From Liolophura sinensis (taxonomy: Eukaryota; Mollusca; Polyplacophora; Chitonida; Chitonidae): DNA of 64,000 nucleotides. Position numbers and translations under genes: made by a program. Location: contig NC_088303.1 of assembly GCF_032854445.1 (NCBI RefSeq), positions 16,373,501 through 16,437,500 on the forward strand, given 5' to 3'. Under the pieces are notes generated by a model. The model was given only the letters and a program-made list of their open reading frames with translations, was not told where the DNA came from and made no database searches. Positions 34,497-46,135 of this stretch are shown here, one piece after another; position 1 is the first letter of the stretch, and every line of letters begins with the position of its first letter.

Positions 34497-34844
34497 GAAG
34501 ACTTCAAGTGGCGAACACTACATAGTTACGTTATATTAGAAGTCTATTACCTAGTATGCAACTCCCCTATAGCTAGTCTCCACGGCACATTACTCATGTT
34601 AAGTCATCTGTAGAAGCTCGAGCCACCTGGTGGAGAAACATGCTAACCTCTTGGGTGGAAATTATGAACTGCCATTTCTCAAACGTTTGCTTCACAATAG
34701 AGAGAAAAAAATACATATACGTCAGATAATGTGCAGATACGTCACATGATGTGTTAGAGATCGAAGAAAAGTGTAAGGTACCGTAGTGACTAGCTATAGG
34801 GAAGTTGAATACCTCTAGATAATGGACTTCTGGTTGTATTCATT

Positions 34845-35000
34845 ACGAGTGGTGACTGGCTCGGTGTGACTATCAGACCCTTACCTTTAAGGTCGTGAGT
34901 TCGAATCCAGCCATCTCTGCTTCATCTGTGGTTTAGGTCAAGAGTTTGTCAGGCAACTGGCCAATTGTCCGGCTGAAGGCGGAGGAATCAACAAATATCC
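34845..35000 (+). mobile_element. tRNA-like SINE head, third type
   Basis: A-box-like TGGCTCGGTGT and a good B-box GAGTTCGAATCC (34897-34908), then GTGGTTTAGGTCAAGAGTTTG and GTCAGGCAACTGG. This does not continue into the family-1 core. Probably a SINE or tRNA pseudogene rather than a functional tRNA. Confidence 0.55.
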
Positions 35001-35054
35001 TGTCCAAACTGTCGTCGCTGTGTCTGAATTTTCACTCTACATTTCGGTGTAGTC

Positions 35055-36030
35055 TCATTTCGCCTACTTCTTTTGTTTGAAATTAGAAATTGGAGGTAGG
35101 CGAAATGATAATCCCTAAGGTGTGAAGATAACCATTTAATGGGATTAAAACTCCAGGGTGTAATCCGATTAAACCTCAGGGACCGTGTGGACAAAAGAAT
35201 GACCCAAAGATGGACGCATAGATCATAGTAAAAAACATATTGTTAGGAATGTAATACATAAGAGTGGTAAATAGATAAGTGATAAATGATGACAGTTAAA
35301 AATTACAAGTGTAGCAAGAACGATGCTTTGTCGGCAAATTCCACCAATGTCAGTTGTTCTCCCTGCAACTGTTTCTTTCAATCTTTGTAACTTCTCGTCC
35401 AGAGTCCGATAATCAGATTTTTTTCTGTTCAGTCGGTATTCGTAATTATTCACACAAGAGTTACCCCACCTCTCGTAGTTGGTATGAATTCAAGTTGTGC
35501 TTGCACTGCTGCCATGATGTTACTTAATGATTGTCTCGTTTTTGTTTATTTACTATTTTTAGGGCCACTTTCCTGGCGGATATCGTGGCCCATCAAATCA
35601 GTGTTTTATTTATTTTTTTTTTTAACACACGAATATTTTGGTTACATAACAGCAGTGCGTTGGTATACTATTTACATATGTACATGAGTCAATTGGTGGG
35701 ATTAACCTCTTTGTGGTAGCATGTTACAGCTTATTGTATAGGTTCAAATGCTGCCATGGTTCAAATCATGCCAATGATTGTCTCGACGTCTGCGATCGTA
35801 TTTATTGTGATAAGTGAGTAAAGTTCTGCCAGTGTCACTCTGATGCAAACGGTATTCCCCATCAAGACTTCAGTGAGCATTGCGCTTCTACTAAGTTCAC
35901 TCAGCCGATGAGTGAGAGACGCTCAGTAGGAACCCATTAGGGGGCGTGCCCCCAACCATCTACAGGATGCCTGTCCGAAAAATCTGAAGTAGGCGAAATG
36001 AGACTCATAAAGGTGTGAAAGTAGGCGAAA
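35055..36030. repeat. Dispersed inverted motif GTAGGCGAAATGA
   Basis: TCATTTCGCCTAC at 35055-35067 and its complement GTAGGCGAAATGA at 35096-35108 form a 13-bp inverted repeat. Two more direct copies of the motif lie near 35989 and 36015. The interval between is AT-rich and non-coding, with a degraded SINE-core-like bit near 35940-35970. Confidence 0.6.
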
Positions 36031-37115
36031 TGAGGCTAAACCCTACATTTCGTTCAACAATTTTCCAGGGTTTCAACCCCATGAAATCATTGCCACTATT
36101 GACCTCATAATTATTCAGAAACAAATGGCATGCTGTGCAAGTTTGGAGAGTAATTTCTTTTATAATAGCTGCTCGACCATGCTGTTAGAAGAAACCCAGT
36201 AACAACGCTACACAACTGTTATTCATAACAGAATTTCCTAACATGCAACTCTAAAACCATACTGCTGTGGTGTCATATATTACAAGAGATAAAATAAAAT
36301 TCATTTATGAATGTTATATTATACTAAAACGTGCGAACAATGTCAAATATGGCAGTGTAAGAAAGAGGGTTTAAATTTAAGTCTCCTTAGTGAAAATACA
36401 TTCAACTTCGCCCAATATCCAGCATGGCACTGTTTTTTTAAATAATTATGACGTCACCCGAGATAATGAGTTCTTGGTGTCGAAAAAAGGTTGATGGATT
36501 TTAACATTATAAATTAGAAACTATGTTTTAACTTCATTTTCTTTGCAAGAATATGGACTTCCAACACATCGATGTGTTGAGCTTGTTTTATTACGTGTCA
36601 CTGATAAAAAGTAATTTTCGTAGTAAGTATGACTGATTTTTGCACACAGCTAAATATAGGCGACGAGGCTAAAAGAAAGACTCTCAGTTTTGTATGTCTG
36701 GGTCAGAGGTACTCATGAGAAAGCTCTATGAGGAGTGATCAGAAGCAAATGCTTTGACCCCACCAGAAATACGCCAGAAATACACCAGAAGAAGTTACGC
36801 GGCATGTTGCTGAGAAACTCACGTGTTCATGAATTTAGATGACAATCTGGACATGAGATGAATGTTCACTATTAAACAAATACTCTTTTGACAAGTTGCA
36901 GATAGGCCTACACATTTTCAACACGTGTTAATCTACTTTATAACCAAGGGTTATTTTCATAAGCTGTACATCATTACTGAATGTTCTGTCTAGCCATGCC
37001 TAAAGGAACAATGAATATACAAGATTGATAAATTGAACGATGGCAGAAATCTTTGGGTATATGACCAAATAAACGATGAAGTAAATTACACTTTTACTGC
37101 GTGTGTTATTATTAT
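36031..37115. other. Intergenic, nothing recognised
   Basis: AT-rich sequence without coding similarity or a clear repeat. Confidence 0.5.
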
Positions 37116-37116
37116 T

Positions 37117-37700
37117 CATACATGTACATGTGCTCGCACACGCTTACACACGACAGAGTACACATACATGTACATATGCTTGCACATGCTTAGACACAAC
37201 AGAGTACACATACATGTTCATGTGCTTGCACACGCTTACACATGGCAGAGCACAGATACATGTACATATGCTTGCACGCGCTTACACATGACAAAGCATA
37301 CATACATGTATAAATGCTTGCACACGCTTAGACACAACAGAGTACACATACATGTACATATGCTTGCACATGCTTACACATGACAGAGCACACATACACA
37401 CACATGTGCTTGCCCACGCTTACACATGACAGAGCACACATACATGTACATGTGCTTACACAGGCTTACTCGTGAAAGGGAACTCATACATGCACACGTG
37501 CTCGCACACGCTTACACATGACAGAGCACATATACATGTACATGTCCTTGCACACTCTTACTCATGACAGGGAACTCATACATGTACATGTGCTTGCACA
37601 CGCTTACACATGAAAGGGAACACATACATGTACATGTGCTTGTACACGATTACACATCACATAACAGAGCACACATACATGTACATGTGCTTGCAGACAG
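37117..37700 (+). repeat. Minisatellite, about 46-48-bp unit, about 12 copies
   Basis: Unit of the type TACATGTACATGTGCTTGCA then CACGCTTACACATGACAGAG. The palindrome TACATGTA is present in most units. Cysteine/histidine-rich open frames over it are a by-product of repeat phase. Confidence 0.95.
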
Positions 37701-38129
37701 ACAGAGTATATAAAAATATCAAGATGAAACTAAAGGCATCCACATGCTGATCGCGAGTTAAATATGTGGTTTAATGGCAACATGAAATACAACAAAATGT
37801 TGTCGCACAATAATGTAAATATTAGCATACCACATATTTTTTACTGCATTAGAAAAGCTTTAAGCACTTATAGAAATAATATCGTTAAGGCTAAAGTGGT
37901 CCAAGAACTGATCTGTACAGCCCATATATTGTATCCAACTAGAATTAAGACCTGAGAGATAGCAGTACGTGATCAGATCCGAATGTATGGCGTGGATAGA
38001 TCTGCACAGCCCGTATACTGTATCCAAACAGGACCAAGAATTAAGAGCAACTACGCGGAACATCGCCTTCAGCGACATTTGATTCCCCGTGGAGAACCCT
38101 AAGGGAGAAGAAAACGCGGATCCGCCTTA

Positions 38130-38169
38130 GGTCGCGAAGTCGCGTGTCTTCTGCTTAGCGACCGCGACC
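38130..38169. other. GC-rich hairpin
   Basis: GGTCGCG, two unpaired A, GTCGC, a 14-base loop, then GCGAC and CGCGACC. This gives a 12-bp stem with one two-base bulge. It stands out from AT-rich surroundings and lies about 170 bases before the Tc1-like remnant. Confidence 0.7.
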
Positions 38170-38339
38170 GCGGTTTAACGTCGTCCTACTATAATGGCCG
38201 GGTTTAACCTGACGCATCCGACCATTGCAATTGTGGTGAACCACGCGGGGTCTTTGTAGCAGGCTCTTTTGTGAAAACGCACGTTCCAGGTGACGTGATC
38301 ACAATTTCATGTGGCTGAGCACCAAGACGTGTGCAGAAT

Positions 38340-38800
38340 TTGCTGGCGAGTAGAAAAAAACACACTAAAAGTGCCTTACAAATGTTGAACGTGAACGTGC
38401 AGTTGGCATGTTCCAGGTTGACCAACCCACTGTGCTGTAGTACGTGCCATGATATGCAGTGCACACGGACAATTTACAACCTCAGGGTACGTGTGCATCA
38501 AAAGGGTACGACATCTGCTTGCCCATGCAGATCAGGACAGCCACGTGTTATGGCACATGCCTAGGACAATCAAATTCGTTTAAATAATTTGCGTAATTTA
38601 CGCCCACCCCAGAATGTTGAAGAGCTGGGAGCTATGATGGTATGTAACGGCGCAACTTGCCTAATGCTGTGCGCACGGTTGTTAGGCAGCTTAATGAGAA
38701 AGCGCAGCGTTACTTCTGTTGTAAATGCGAGAGGGGGAATACGCAGTATTGATCAAGCTCTAATGCAAACAGCTAATCCCTGTGAAATCAAAAAGTGACC
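38340..38800 (+). pseudogene. Tc1/mariner transposase N-terminal remnant
   Basis: Segments in shifting frames match the DNA-binding half of Tc1-type transposases: GMFQ after a degraded helix-turn-helix, TIYNLRVRVHQKGTT, RSGQPRVMAHA, then QDNQIRLNNLRNLRPP. These correspond to the usual TI..L..RY..TGST, R.GRPRVTT..QD.YI...HLRNR order. Stops and frame changes break it, and no DDE catalytic half was found. Confidence 0.65.
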
Positions 38801-39219
38801 CCATCGTCCTACTGTTGACTGTGGAGGTTGTATCAACCGCACCTTAAAAAAATCCAGTGTACGCTCAAACCCGCCATAAACCAGATTTATCCACTAGCAA
38901 TACACTTTGTGTATAGGTATGTTTGGAACAAATATTGACACATGTGAAGTTTCTATTGTTTTGTTCAGTATATTATACCAGACTTTGTCTTCTGGCGGGC
39001 TATAAATTCCAACAAATTATTTTTTCTCTTAGTCGAATTTTCTGCATCTTTTGTTTTTGAAGATTGTTCGGAAAATTCCTTATTCCACTCAATAAATAAA
39101 GCCTATATTGTCATTTATGTACTCTTCTTTGTTTTTGTAACCTGCAAAATTGACGTATCAAGTGACCAACTATACGAGATCACGGTCATCATCAAACTTG
39201 CAAGCTGAATAATTACAGA

Positions 39220-39594
39220 GTGATTTGTTTGTTTCCACTGCACATCAGAATGATCAAGATCTTGCTTCCATGTTTAACTATAGAAGGGGAAGGGTGGGGG
39301 TGGGAGGGGGTTGGGCACTCATCCCAAGGACGGGACAATGCCGTAGTTGTACCGCACACAAGGTCGAGCGGCAAAAGATATATATCTCACAGCGGCGGAG
39401 GAAACCGTCCGAAATGTGGCTTGAAAGAACTACACCGACATCAATTGTTTGCCATAGATGTTTTGCGCCATGGTATACATTCTATCGGAATTACCACTGG
39501 TCCTGTCACAACAACACGGATGGAAACAAGCAGATGTGTACACTGATAGCCTTTCCTTTATTTAATGACGGAGTATTCATGGTTTAGAGGTTTA
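39220..39594 (+). other. Overlapping open frames without support
   Basis: Two frames of 108 and 120 codons overlap here, neither with a recognisable motif. Possibly transposon debris, but no family is visible. Confidence 0.25.
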
Positions 39595-39822
39595 TAGCGT
39601 GCCAGCTCGGCGCAATGACCCAGCAGCCTCTCACCAACGCGATCGCATCTATCTTAAAATTCTCTCAGGTCGTGCGTGGCAAGGTTTGGACGCAACCTGC
39701 AAATGGTCGTGGGTTTCAACTGGTCTCTGTCCTGTTTTCCCCAGTCATAAGCTGCCCGCCTTTGTATAAGTGAAATATTCTTGAGTACGGCATAAAATAC
39801 CAGTCAGATAAATAAATTATAT
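39595..39822 (+). mobile_element. SINE, family 1, sense orientation
   Basis: Head remnant GCCAGCTCGGCGCAATGACC, CCTCTCACCAACGCGATCGC, a core with AACCTGCAAATGGTCGTGGG, and tail AAGTGAAATATTCTTGAGTA with AATAAAT. Confidence 0.88.
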
Positions 39823-39959
39823 GATGACAAAGGCGATGACATAGGCATTGCTGTATCTACACATTGTCCATATGAACCTTATGCTATTGTTATATGTAAT
39901 AAAATACAGTAATAGTTTAGTATTTCTTTTTGTGTTTGTTTACTCATTTACCTGATTTG

Positions 39960-40030
39960 ATGTTTGTTTCTGGCATCCAAGGATATTTCACTTATGTGTC
40001 GGCTGTAGGGTTGTTTGACGGAGGTACCTG
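39960..40030 (-). mobile_element. Possible SINE tail/core fragment, family 1
   Basis: GGCATCCAAGGATATTTCAC, TTATGTGTCGGCTGTAGGG resembles the diverged tail/core junction. Short and uncertain. Confidence 0.4.
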
Positions 40031-40776
40031 CTCAGAAATCCTGGATGATACAGTTGTGTCAAGTACACCTGCCGAGCCTCATGATTACATAGCATGTCTG
40101 ATTTGGCAAATGTTAAATTTGAACACAGCACATGTGTTTCCATTGACTGCTGGTTTGAACTGAAACAGTCTAACACACACCAGCTGCTGAACACAGAGAT
40201 AAGAGTTCCATCTCCTATAGGTTAAGCTGCTACCTTAAATCAGGAGATTTTCTGTCCCAAGGTACCAGACGCTCACAGGTTGTGCCTGGATTGTCATTTA
40301 AGGTAAATATAGTTGTAACTGCATGTTTCGCCGACCCTTCGTTGCTAGATGAGTTAATGGTTTGATTTAAGTATGGAGAATGTTTACATTGGAGAGTAAA
40401 AATAAACAAAATGTTCAAAACAAAGTTTTGGTTGGAGTGGGCGTTTATTTCAAAGGATATATATATATATATATAATCTACGTGGAACGTATGAAGCATC
40501 AGTTTTGAAACATAAATAAATTTCATCAATTTCAGTTAATTGAGCACTCTTTGGTAAGACTACAGATGGTTGGATAAGAAGAAATAGGCAGCAGGAGCAA
40601 GTTCTGCGAGAAAGGTAGCTCAAAATGCAAAAAGTGATAACGGTTTGACTTTGTCCTGTTTTTGACAATGAAGGCGATTTTGCAAGGCGATATGTGGATA
40701 GGATCCTACGCTGTCAGATAATTGCATTTAAAGGAAAGGACCTCTAAAAATCAAAGTGGTCATCACTAAAAAGACC

Positions 40777-41182
40777 ACTTAAAACCATGCATAAATATAC
40801 CTTAATTTATTTTTTTAGATTTTTGTGGAAAGAGTTAAAGGCGTTTAAACATTTGAATTCTGAAATGAACTTTATGGGCCTTATTTTCAGAGTTTAGGAA
40901 CTCTGACGTCACGGGAAATTTTTTAAACTCTAATCATGACGTTGGATGTTGGAATAACTCTTTATACCCATGAGTAACAGATTACTGAATCAATATTCCC
41001 AAAAATTCCGTCTTTCTGGAACATCAGGGAAAAAAGGTGATGTGATGTCTGAGTTCCTAGATACCGTCAGTATGGCTCATAAAGCCCACCATAGCATTCA
41101 AATATTTGAATGCCTTTCAGCACTCTTAAAAAATCTGAAAACATAAATAAAAGTATTTTTATGCATAGTTTTCAGTTGTTTG
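40777..41182. mobile_element. Fold-back (MITE-like) element with long imperfect inverted arms
   Basis: The left arm (about 40777-40918) contains CCATGCATAAATATACCTTA and TTTAGGAACTCTGACGTCAC. The right arm (about 41045-41182), reverse-complemented, contains CTATGCATAAAAATACTTTT and CTAGGAACTCAGACATCAC in the same order. The centre is near 40980. No coding capacity. Confidence 0.72.
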
Positions 41183-41574
41183 TATGACGAACTTTACTTC
41201 ACATTTTAGCTTTCTTTTATTTTAATGGAGTGATGCTGAAAACATACGTTTTGGTGATCTATGTTTTCATCCATAATGAATGTGATACGACATCTGTCCA
41301 GGTTGATTCATACCCAAGTGACAGATACGGTAATATCAATGAACCTTGTGCAGGCACCCATGTCACAAGATGGGAGGCGCCTAAAACATTCCTTACGATT
41401 CCCAACAAGTTTTGTACCCAAATCACACATATAACGTTATTTTATTAAGAGAAAAGAGACAGTCCTTTCTGGCTAGGTTTAAACATCACGATGATGTCAA
41501 AGGTTTCGTCACATCATATGCTTGTCGTTTCGTCCTCAATAGATTGGTTGCATACAGGGCGGATCGAGCATCTC

Positions 41575-41735
41575 TCAGACGCTTCACATCCTTCCAGCCG
41601 GTGGTAATGGGTGCTGAGCCCGATCCTTGACGCTTCACATCCTTCCAGCCGGGTGGTGATGGTGCTGAGCCCGATCCTTGACGCTTCACATCCTTTCAGC
41701 CGGTGGTGATGGTGCTAAGCCAGACCCCTGATAAA
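41575..41735 (+). repeat. About 50-bp tandem repeat x3
   Basis: Three units with GACGCTTCACATCCTTCCAG and GATGGTGCTGAGCCCGATCC. Confidence 0.92.
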
Positions 41736-42112
41736 AACAAGGATTTTACAGCATCGAAGTAAACCAATTACATTACGTCATCATTCAATGTCTGAGTAGA
41801 AAATCCACCCTGTAGCTTCCTCATTTTTATCGAAATTTTCCAACCCAGTATCCTTGGCTAAAGATTACTGAAGAAAGTGACAGCCAACCATTCAGTAAAA
41901 ACGCCTGTTTCAGCAAGGCTATATACTGCACCGCCTTTCAAGGTATAGTATTCACCTGTTTCCATATTCTGCTAACATTTGTGCCCCACGCGAGGTACAA
42001 CCTGTCCATTTGAAACCCTATTAGTCGAATGGTCTAGACAGATCAATTGGTCTGTCTGATTTCTTCCTCACCAGAAATATTTGCACCCACCATATTTTAA
42101 ATTGAAAGGAAA

Positions 42113-42268
42113 TCCATAGAATCCATAGAAACCGGGCCAGAGCCCGGGGGAAACCCACGACCATCCGCAGGTTGCTGAGAGACCTTCCCACGTACAGCCG
42201 GAGAGGAAGCCTGCATGGGCTGGACTTGAACTCACATCGACCGCATTGGTGAGAGACTCCTGAGTCTT
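42113..42268 (-). mobile_element. SINE, family 1, head and core
   Basis: AAACCGGGCCAGAGCCCGGG, CACGACCATCCGCAGGTTGC, CCGGAGAGGAAGCCTGCATG and head GGACTTGAACTCACATCGAC then GGTGAGAGACTCCTG. The tail is missing. Confidence 0.92.
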
Positions 42269-42758
42269 TTGAGGGGAAATATTTGTAACTCATATATGTG
42301 ACTTAGGTGCCTTTTCAAATGTATGCTTACATTAATTTGCATATTAATCAGCTTAGTGTGCGTAAACAGTTAAAAACCGCTGTATCTCTGGGCATCATAA
42401 AGAAAAATCATGTAGTTTGCCGAGATCATCAAAAGCTCTGTGAAATTTACCGGGCTGAGGAGTGCTGCTGATCTGCTGTTATTTCTATGGCTTAATTCTG
42501 GGGACTACTTCCTTTTAAGTTTGAAACGGGTCGATGTTTACTCGATATTGCGATATTTTTTTTATATGAATTTTTGCGGAGGGGCCCTAGGCCAAATATG
42601 GTGTTTTTGTAACGGTATTTTCAATAAGGCAACCTGCCTACAATACATGGGTGTTGATTTGAGGTCAGGACAAAATGTACAATATGTAATCACTTTCAGT
42701 GAACATGAAATCGACTAGACCAAATTGCTTGGCGATTAACTATGTTAGCCGTTCTTAC

Positions 42759-43265
42759 CTTATCGTTTCGATTTTTGTGACGCCTCAACCCCGTCCCTGC
42801 CCGCACCGATGACAACGAAGCACAAAAACTCTGAAAACTTGAAAACAAATAAAAGAACATACGCCAATAAAGCAGTACCATGTAATGATTCCTTTCTGAC
42901 CCACCTGTACACAGTTTTCCAAACGTTGGCCGACTGGGGCAAACAAAGCCGCCTCTGCTGGATCTATAGGCACTAATGGAGGATATAGTAGTTTCTGCCG
43001 TCGTCTTGGAGTTTCATCTGCTGGATTTGCTACTCTCGGTCGGTGCATCTGTTTCCCCCTTAGCAGGAGGGGCTTGTCCATACTCCGAGGGCTCTATCAT
43101 AAGTCTATGCGTTTTGTCCGGAAGAAATTTGGACGCATCTGCTATGTTGTGGATTGGTGTATCTGTGTTTGAATCCTTGCTTCCTGTCCTCAATGTGTCT
43201 TGGCTATAGCACACTGATAACAACAGTACCAATACAACAGGTGACAGAAAATTAAACGCACCCAT
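42759..43265 (-). CDS. Uncharacterised secreted protein/peptide precursor candidate (5' exons), likely homopolymer error
   Basis: ATG at 43265-43263 starts MGAFNFLSPVVLVLLLSVCY, a clear signal peptide, followed by a hydrophilic chain (KFLPDKTHRLMIEPSEYGQ). Read literally, it stops at 43014 after 83 codons. Across the G5 run (plus-strand C5 at 43055-43059) the next frame stays open as RVANPADETPRRRQKLLYPP and VGQRLENCVQ to a donor (ACAG|GTGGGT, exon end 42905). That frame joins in phase 0 to a second exon, 42830-42759 (SFCASLSSVRAGTGLRRHKN then donor GTAAGA). Removing one G makes exon one 360 nt, exactly in phase. The basic clusters could be processing sites of a prohormone, but no known peptide is recognised. 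Later exons were not found. Confidence 0.5.
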
Positions 43266-43312
43266 GCCTCGTGCGGCTGTGTACAACTGGGAAGCCGTTG
43301 AAGCACACTGTA

Positions 43313-43319
43313 TTTTATA
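43313..43319 (-). promoter_or_regulatory. TATA box of the minus-strand secreted gene
   Basis: TATAAAA on minus, 54 bases before the ATG at 43265. A start site about 30 bases downstream (near 43288) would leave a leader of about 23 bases. Confidence 0.5.
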
Positions 43320-43796
43320 TGATTCCTTTCTTATAATGGTGTTTGTAAAAGTGCGGTGTTTATTTTTCATTGCCCGACATACTTTTGTCCTTACTCAGCT
43401 CATATTATAACAACAAATTCTCTGTCACTGTAAATAAACTAAACCTAGAGTATCTATTGAATTTTTTAGACTATGAATAAATCTCTTCAGCATGCATGTT
43501 TATATGTTATACCTTCGTCGAAATAAGCGAAACTAAACTTGATTATAAACACACACAAGCAATGCCATTTCACTCTCATATATGTTTGAATATTGCCGTA
43601 TTCCAGTATCGCAATCTTTTCACTTGCTTCATCTTCATATGACTTAAAAATTGATAGGTAGGACGTAAAACCGACGTAAATTTGTGGAACCTGCTAGCAC
43701 GGCAAAGTCAGAGGAAACCACTAACCGTTCTCAAGAACAGTTCTGCTTATACCTTGGCTTTTGGGTTGATAAATAGCTATTCCAGGTGAAACAAGA

Positions 43797-44125
43797 TAAA
43801 ATCTGGAAATTAGAATATTTTTCAGCCTAGTAAAATGCATTTAAAACTTGGGATTCTACTGTGTCTTTTTTCGGACCATATTGGGACCAGTGATGTCACT
43901 TTCTCTTTGTGTCACTTAAAGTAAGTAAAGTACTGTATTTCATCTTTCATAATGCATCTTCATTAGAACATTCAACAAATAGACCATGAAACGAAACATT
44001 TCAAGCCAAAAATATAGCTGTGACGTCACTGATAACCTCTGGCCCCAACAGCCCATCACAGATTCCTATGTTTTAAATGCATTTTAGTCGGTTAGACAAA
44101 ATATACAGAATAAATCAAACTATTT
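43797..44125. mobile_element. Second fold-back (MITE-like) element
   Basis: Left arm TAAAATGCATTTAAAACTTG then GGACCAGTGATGTCAC. The right arm, reverse-complemented, reads TAAAATGCATTTAAAACATA then GGGCCAGAGGTTATCAGTGA. The centre is near 43960. Similar in plan to 40777-41182 but different in sequence. Confidence 0.72.
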
Positions 44126-44209
44126 TCCTGCACAGTGTTTAATGGGCCTTTCATCTGATAAATATTTTATTTTAGTGTTTTCTTTGCCTTTAAGAACAAT
44201 TCGTTAAAA

Positions 44210-45110
44210 TGGTGGCTTTTATGTTTATGAGAGAACTATTTAAAATGGAACATGAGAAAATGTATAGAAAGGGAAACCACTAAGCCGTACTCAAGAACAA
44301 CTGATTTATATGAAGGCTTTTAAGTTTATTAGAGAACTATTTCTAGATGAAACCCGAGAAAGCGGTAATGTCAGGGAAAAACATCAAGGGTTACCCCCAA
44401 AATAATTTCGATATATGATGATTTTACGTTTATGAGTGAACTACTCTAGATAGAACACCAAGAAACGAGAAAACCAGGGGGAAACCACCAAACCGTACTC
44501 AAGAACAACTGATTATAAGAAGGACTGTTAAGTTTATGAAAAAACTATTCGAGATGGAATCGGACAAAACGATAAAGCCTGGGGAAACCACCAAGATTTA
44601 GTCAAGAACAATTGATTTATATGAAGGCTTTTTAAGTTTATCAGAGAACTATTCCAGATGGAATCCGAGAAAACGATAAAGCCTGGGGAAACCACCAAGC
44701 CTTAGTCAAGAACAATTGATTTTATATGAAGGCTTTTAAGTTTGTCAGAGAAACTATTCCACATGGAATCCGAGAAAACGATAAAGCCCTGGGGAAACCA
44801 CCAAGCCTTAGTCAAGAACAATTGATTTATATGAAGGCTTTTAAGTTTAACAGAGAACTATTCCAGATGGAATCCGAGAAAACGATAAAGCCTGGGGAAA
44901 CCACCAAGCCTTAGTCAAGAACAATTGATTTATATGAAGGCTTTTAAGTTTATCATCGAACTATTCCACATGGAATCCGAGAAAAACGGTAAAGCCAAGG
45001 GAAACCACCAAGCTTTACTCAAGAACAATTCAGATGTATGATGGCTTTTATGTTTGTGATTGAACTATTCTAGATCGAACACCAAAAAACGAGTAAGCCT
45101 GAGGAAACCC
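44210..45110 (+). repeat. Tandem array, about 103-bp unit, about 9 copies
   Basis: Unit with ATGAAGGCTTTTAAGTTTAT, AACTATTCCAGATGGAATCC, GATAAAGCCTGGGGAAACCA and CAAGAACAATTGATTTAT. Outer copies are more diverged than central ones (44590-44960). Each central unit carries a 27-codon ATG-to-stop frame. An isolated degenerate unit lies near 43720. Confidence 0.93.
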
Positions 45111-46135
45111 TGTGGTAAAATGTGTCTAGCTCATCTACTGAGATTTAGAAAACGAATGCTAGAGGAGTTGGTTTGTGGTTGGTTTAGGAACGCTTTTGGT
45201 CTAACGTCATGTTTAGTTTCTTTCCAAAAAGGAATCTGTCAGGCAACCCTACGCAGACAAAATGTTTTCATGAGTTAATTGATAGCCTGAAACAATGTAG
45301 TGTAGTATATTTAACCACAAGGAAATACAAAACATTTCTTTTTTTTAGAAATAAAAATGTTCGCCGTCGAACTTCATGTTTGACCACACAAAACCGAGTA
45401 GTCCACTGCTTTCTGTCACCATTGAAGATTCCGAAAACCATCGGAATCATCGAGAATATGATTTGATAACTCGAGAATATGATTTTGAACACCTTCGGCC
45501 GACCTAAGTCTTTGTGAATGGCGATTTATATCCAAGTTGCGGATAAAAGTATACTGTGCAATAAGATTACTGGTGTAACGTGGGACAGAAGATTTGATAT
45601 GTGAAAATGAGTAACTTACAGAATAATTGTTGGTGAATCTTTACATTACATTACAGTGAAAAATACTTTGAAATAGGAAGAAAAATTAAAGGCTTTCTGT
45701 TAAGCGAGTTTATGGGGACAGGTTTTTTGAAATTTAATCATTTTTTTCTTTATTTGATTTTGAAAATGATGCTAGTATCGGCATCGAAGCGTCGTGCGCT
45801 TAATAAACAAGAAGTTGTTATCCGTAAGAAATCTACCTTGTCTTAGCTATTTCTAAAGGCTATCTGTCAAAATTGTGTTCTTAGATGACAACTGAATTAG
45901 TTGCTGTACCGCAGGCATGTGTCATCGTTGCAGATAGGTATGATGGTTGAAAGCTTTTCTGTTGATTGCTATTGAGGTAATATTTTATAGTAAACAATCT
46001 GTTAGACGTGTTATTGACTGCGGGAATTTGTGCATAAATTTTTGGTTGTCGGTTCAATGAACATGTTAGTAGAGCCCGATCCAAGCCGAACAGTCCACGC
46101 CACCACTGACTGCTCGCTCTGTGTGTGTTAACCAT
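45111..46135. other. Intergenic, nothing recognised
   Basis: Short unrelated frames only. Confidence 0.5.

Noticed and set aside
34845-34912. Functional tRNA gene
   Set aside because: A good B-box, but the acceptor and anticodon arms do not form a clear cloverleaf; more likely a SINE head.
35223-35453. 76-codon minus-strand frame with a charged N-terminus and hydrophobic C-terminus
   Set aside because: No motif, splice context, promoter or homology that I can recognise.
37033-37383. Cys/His-rich 116-codon frame
   Set aside because: It is a by-product of the 46-48-bp minisatellite.
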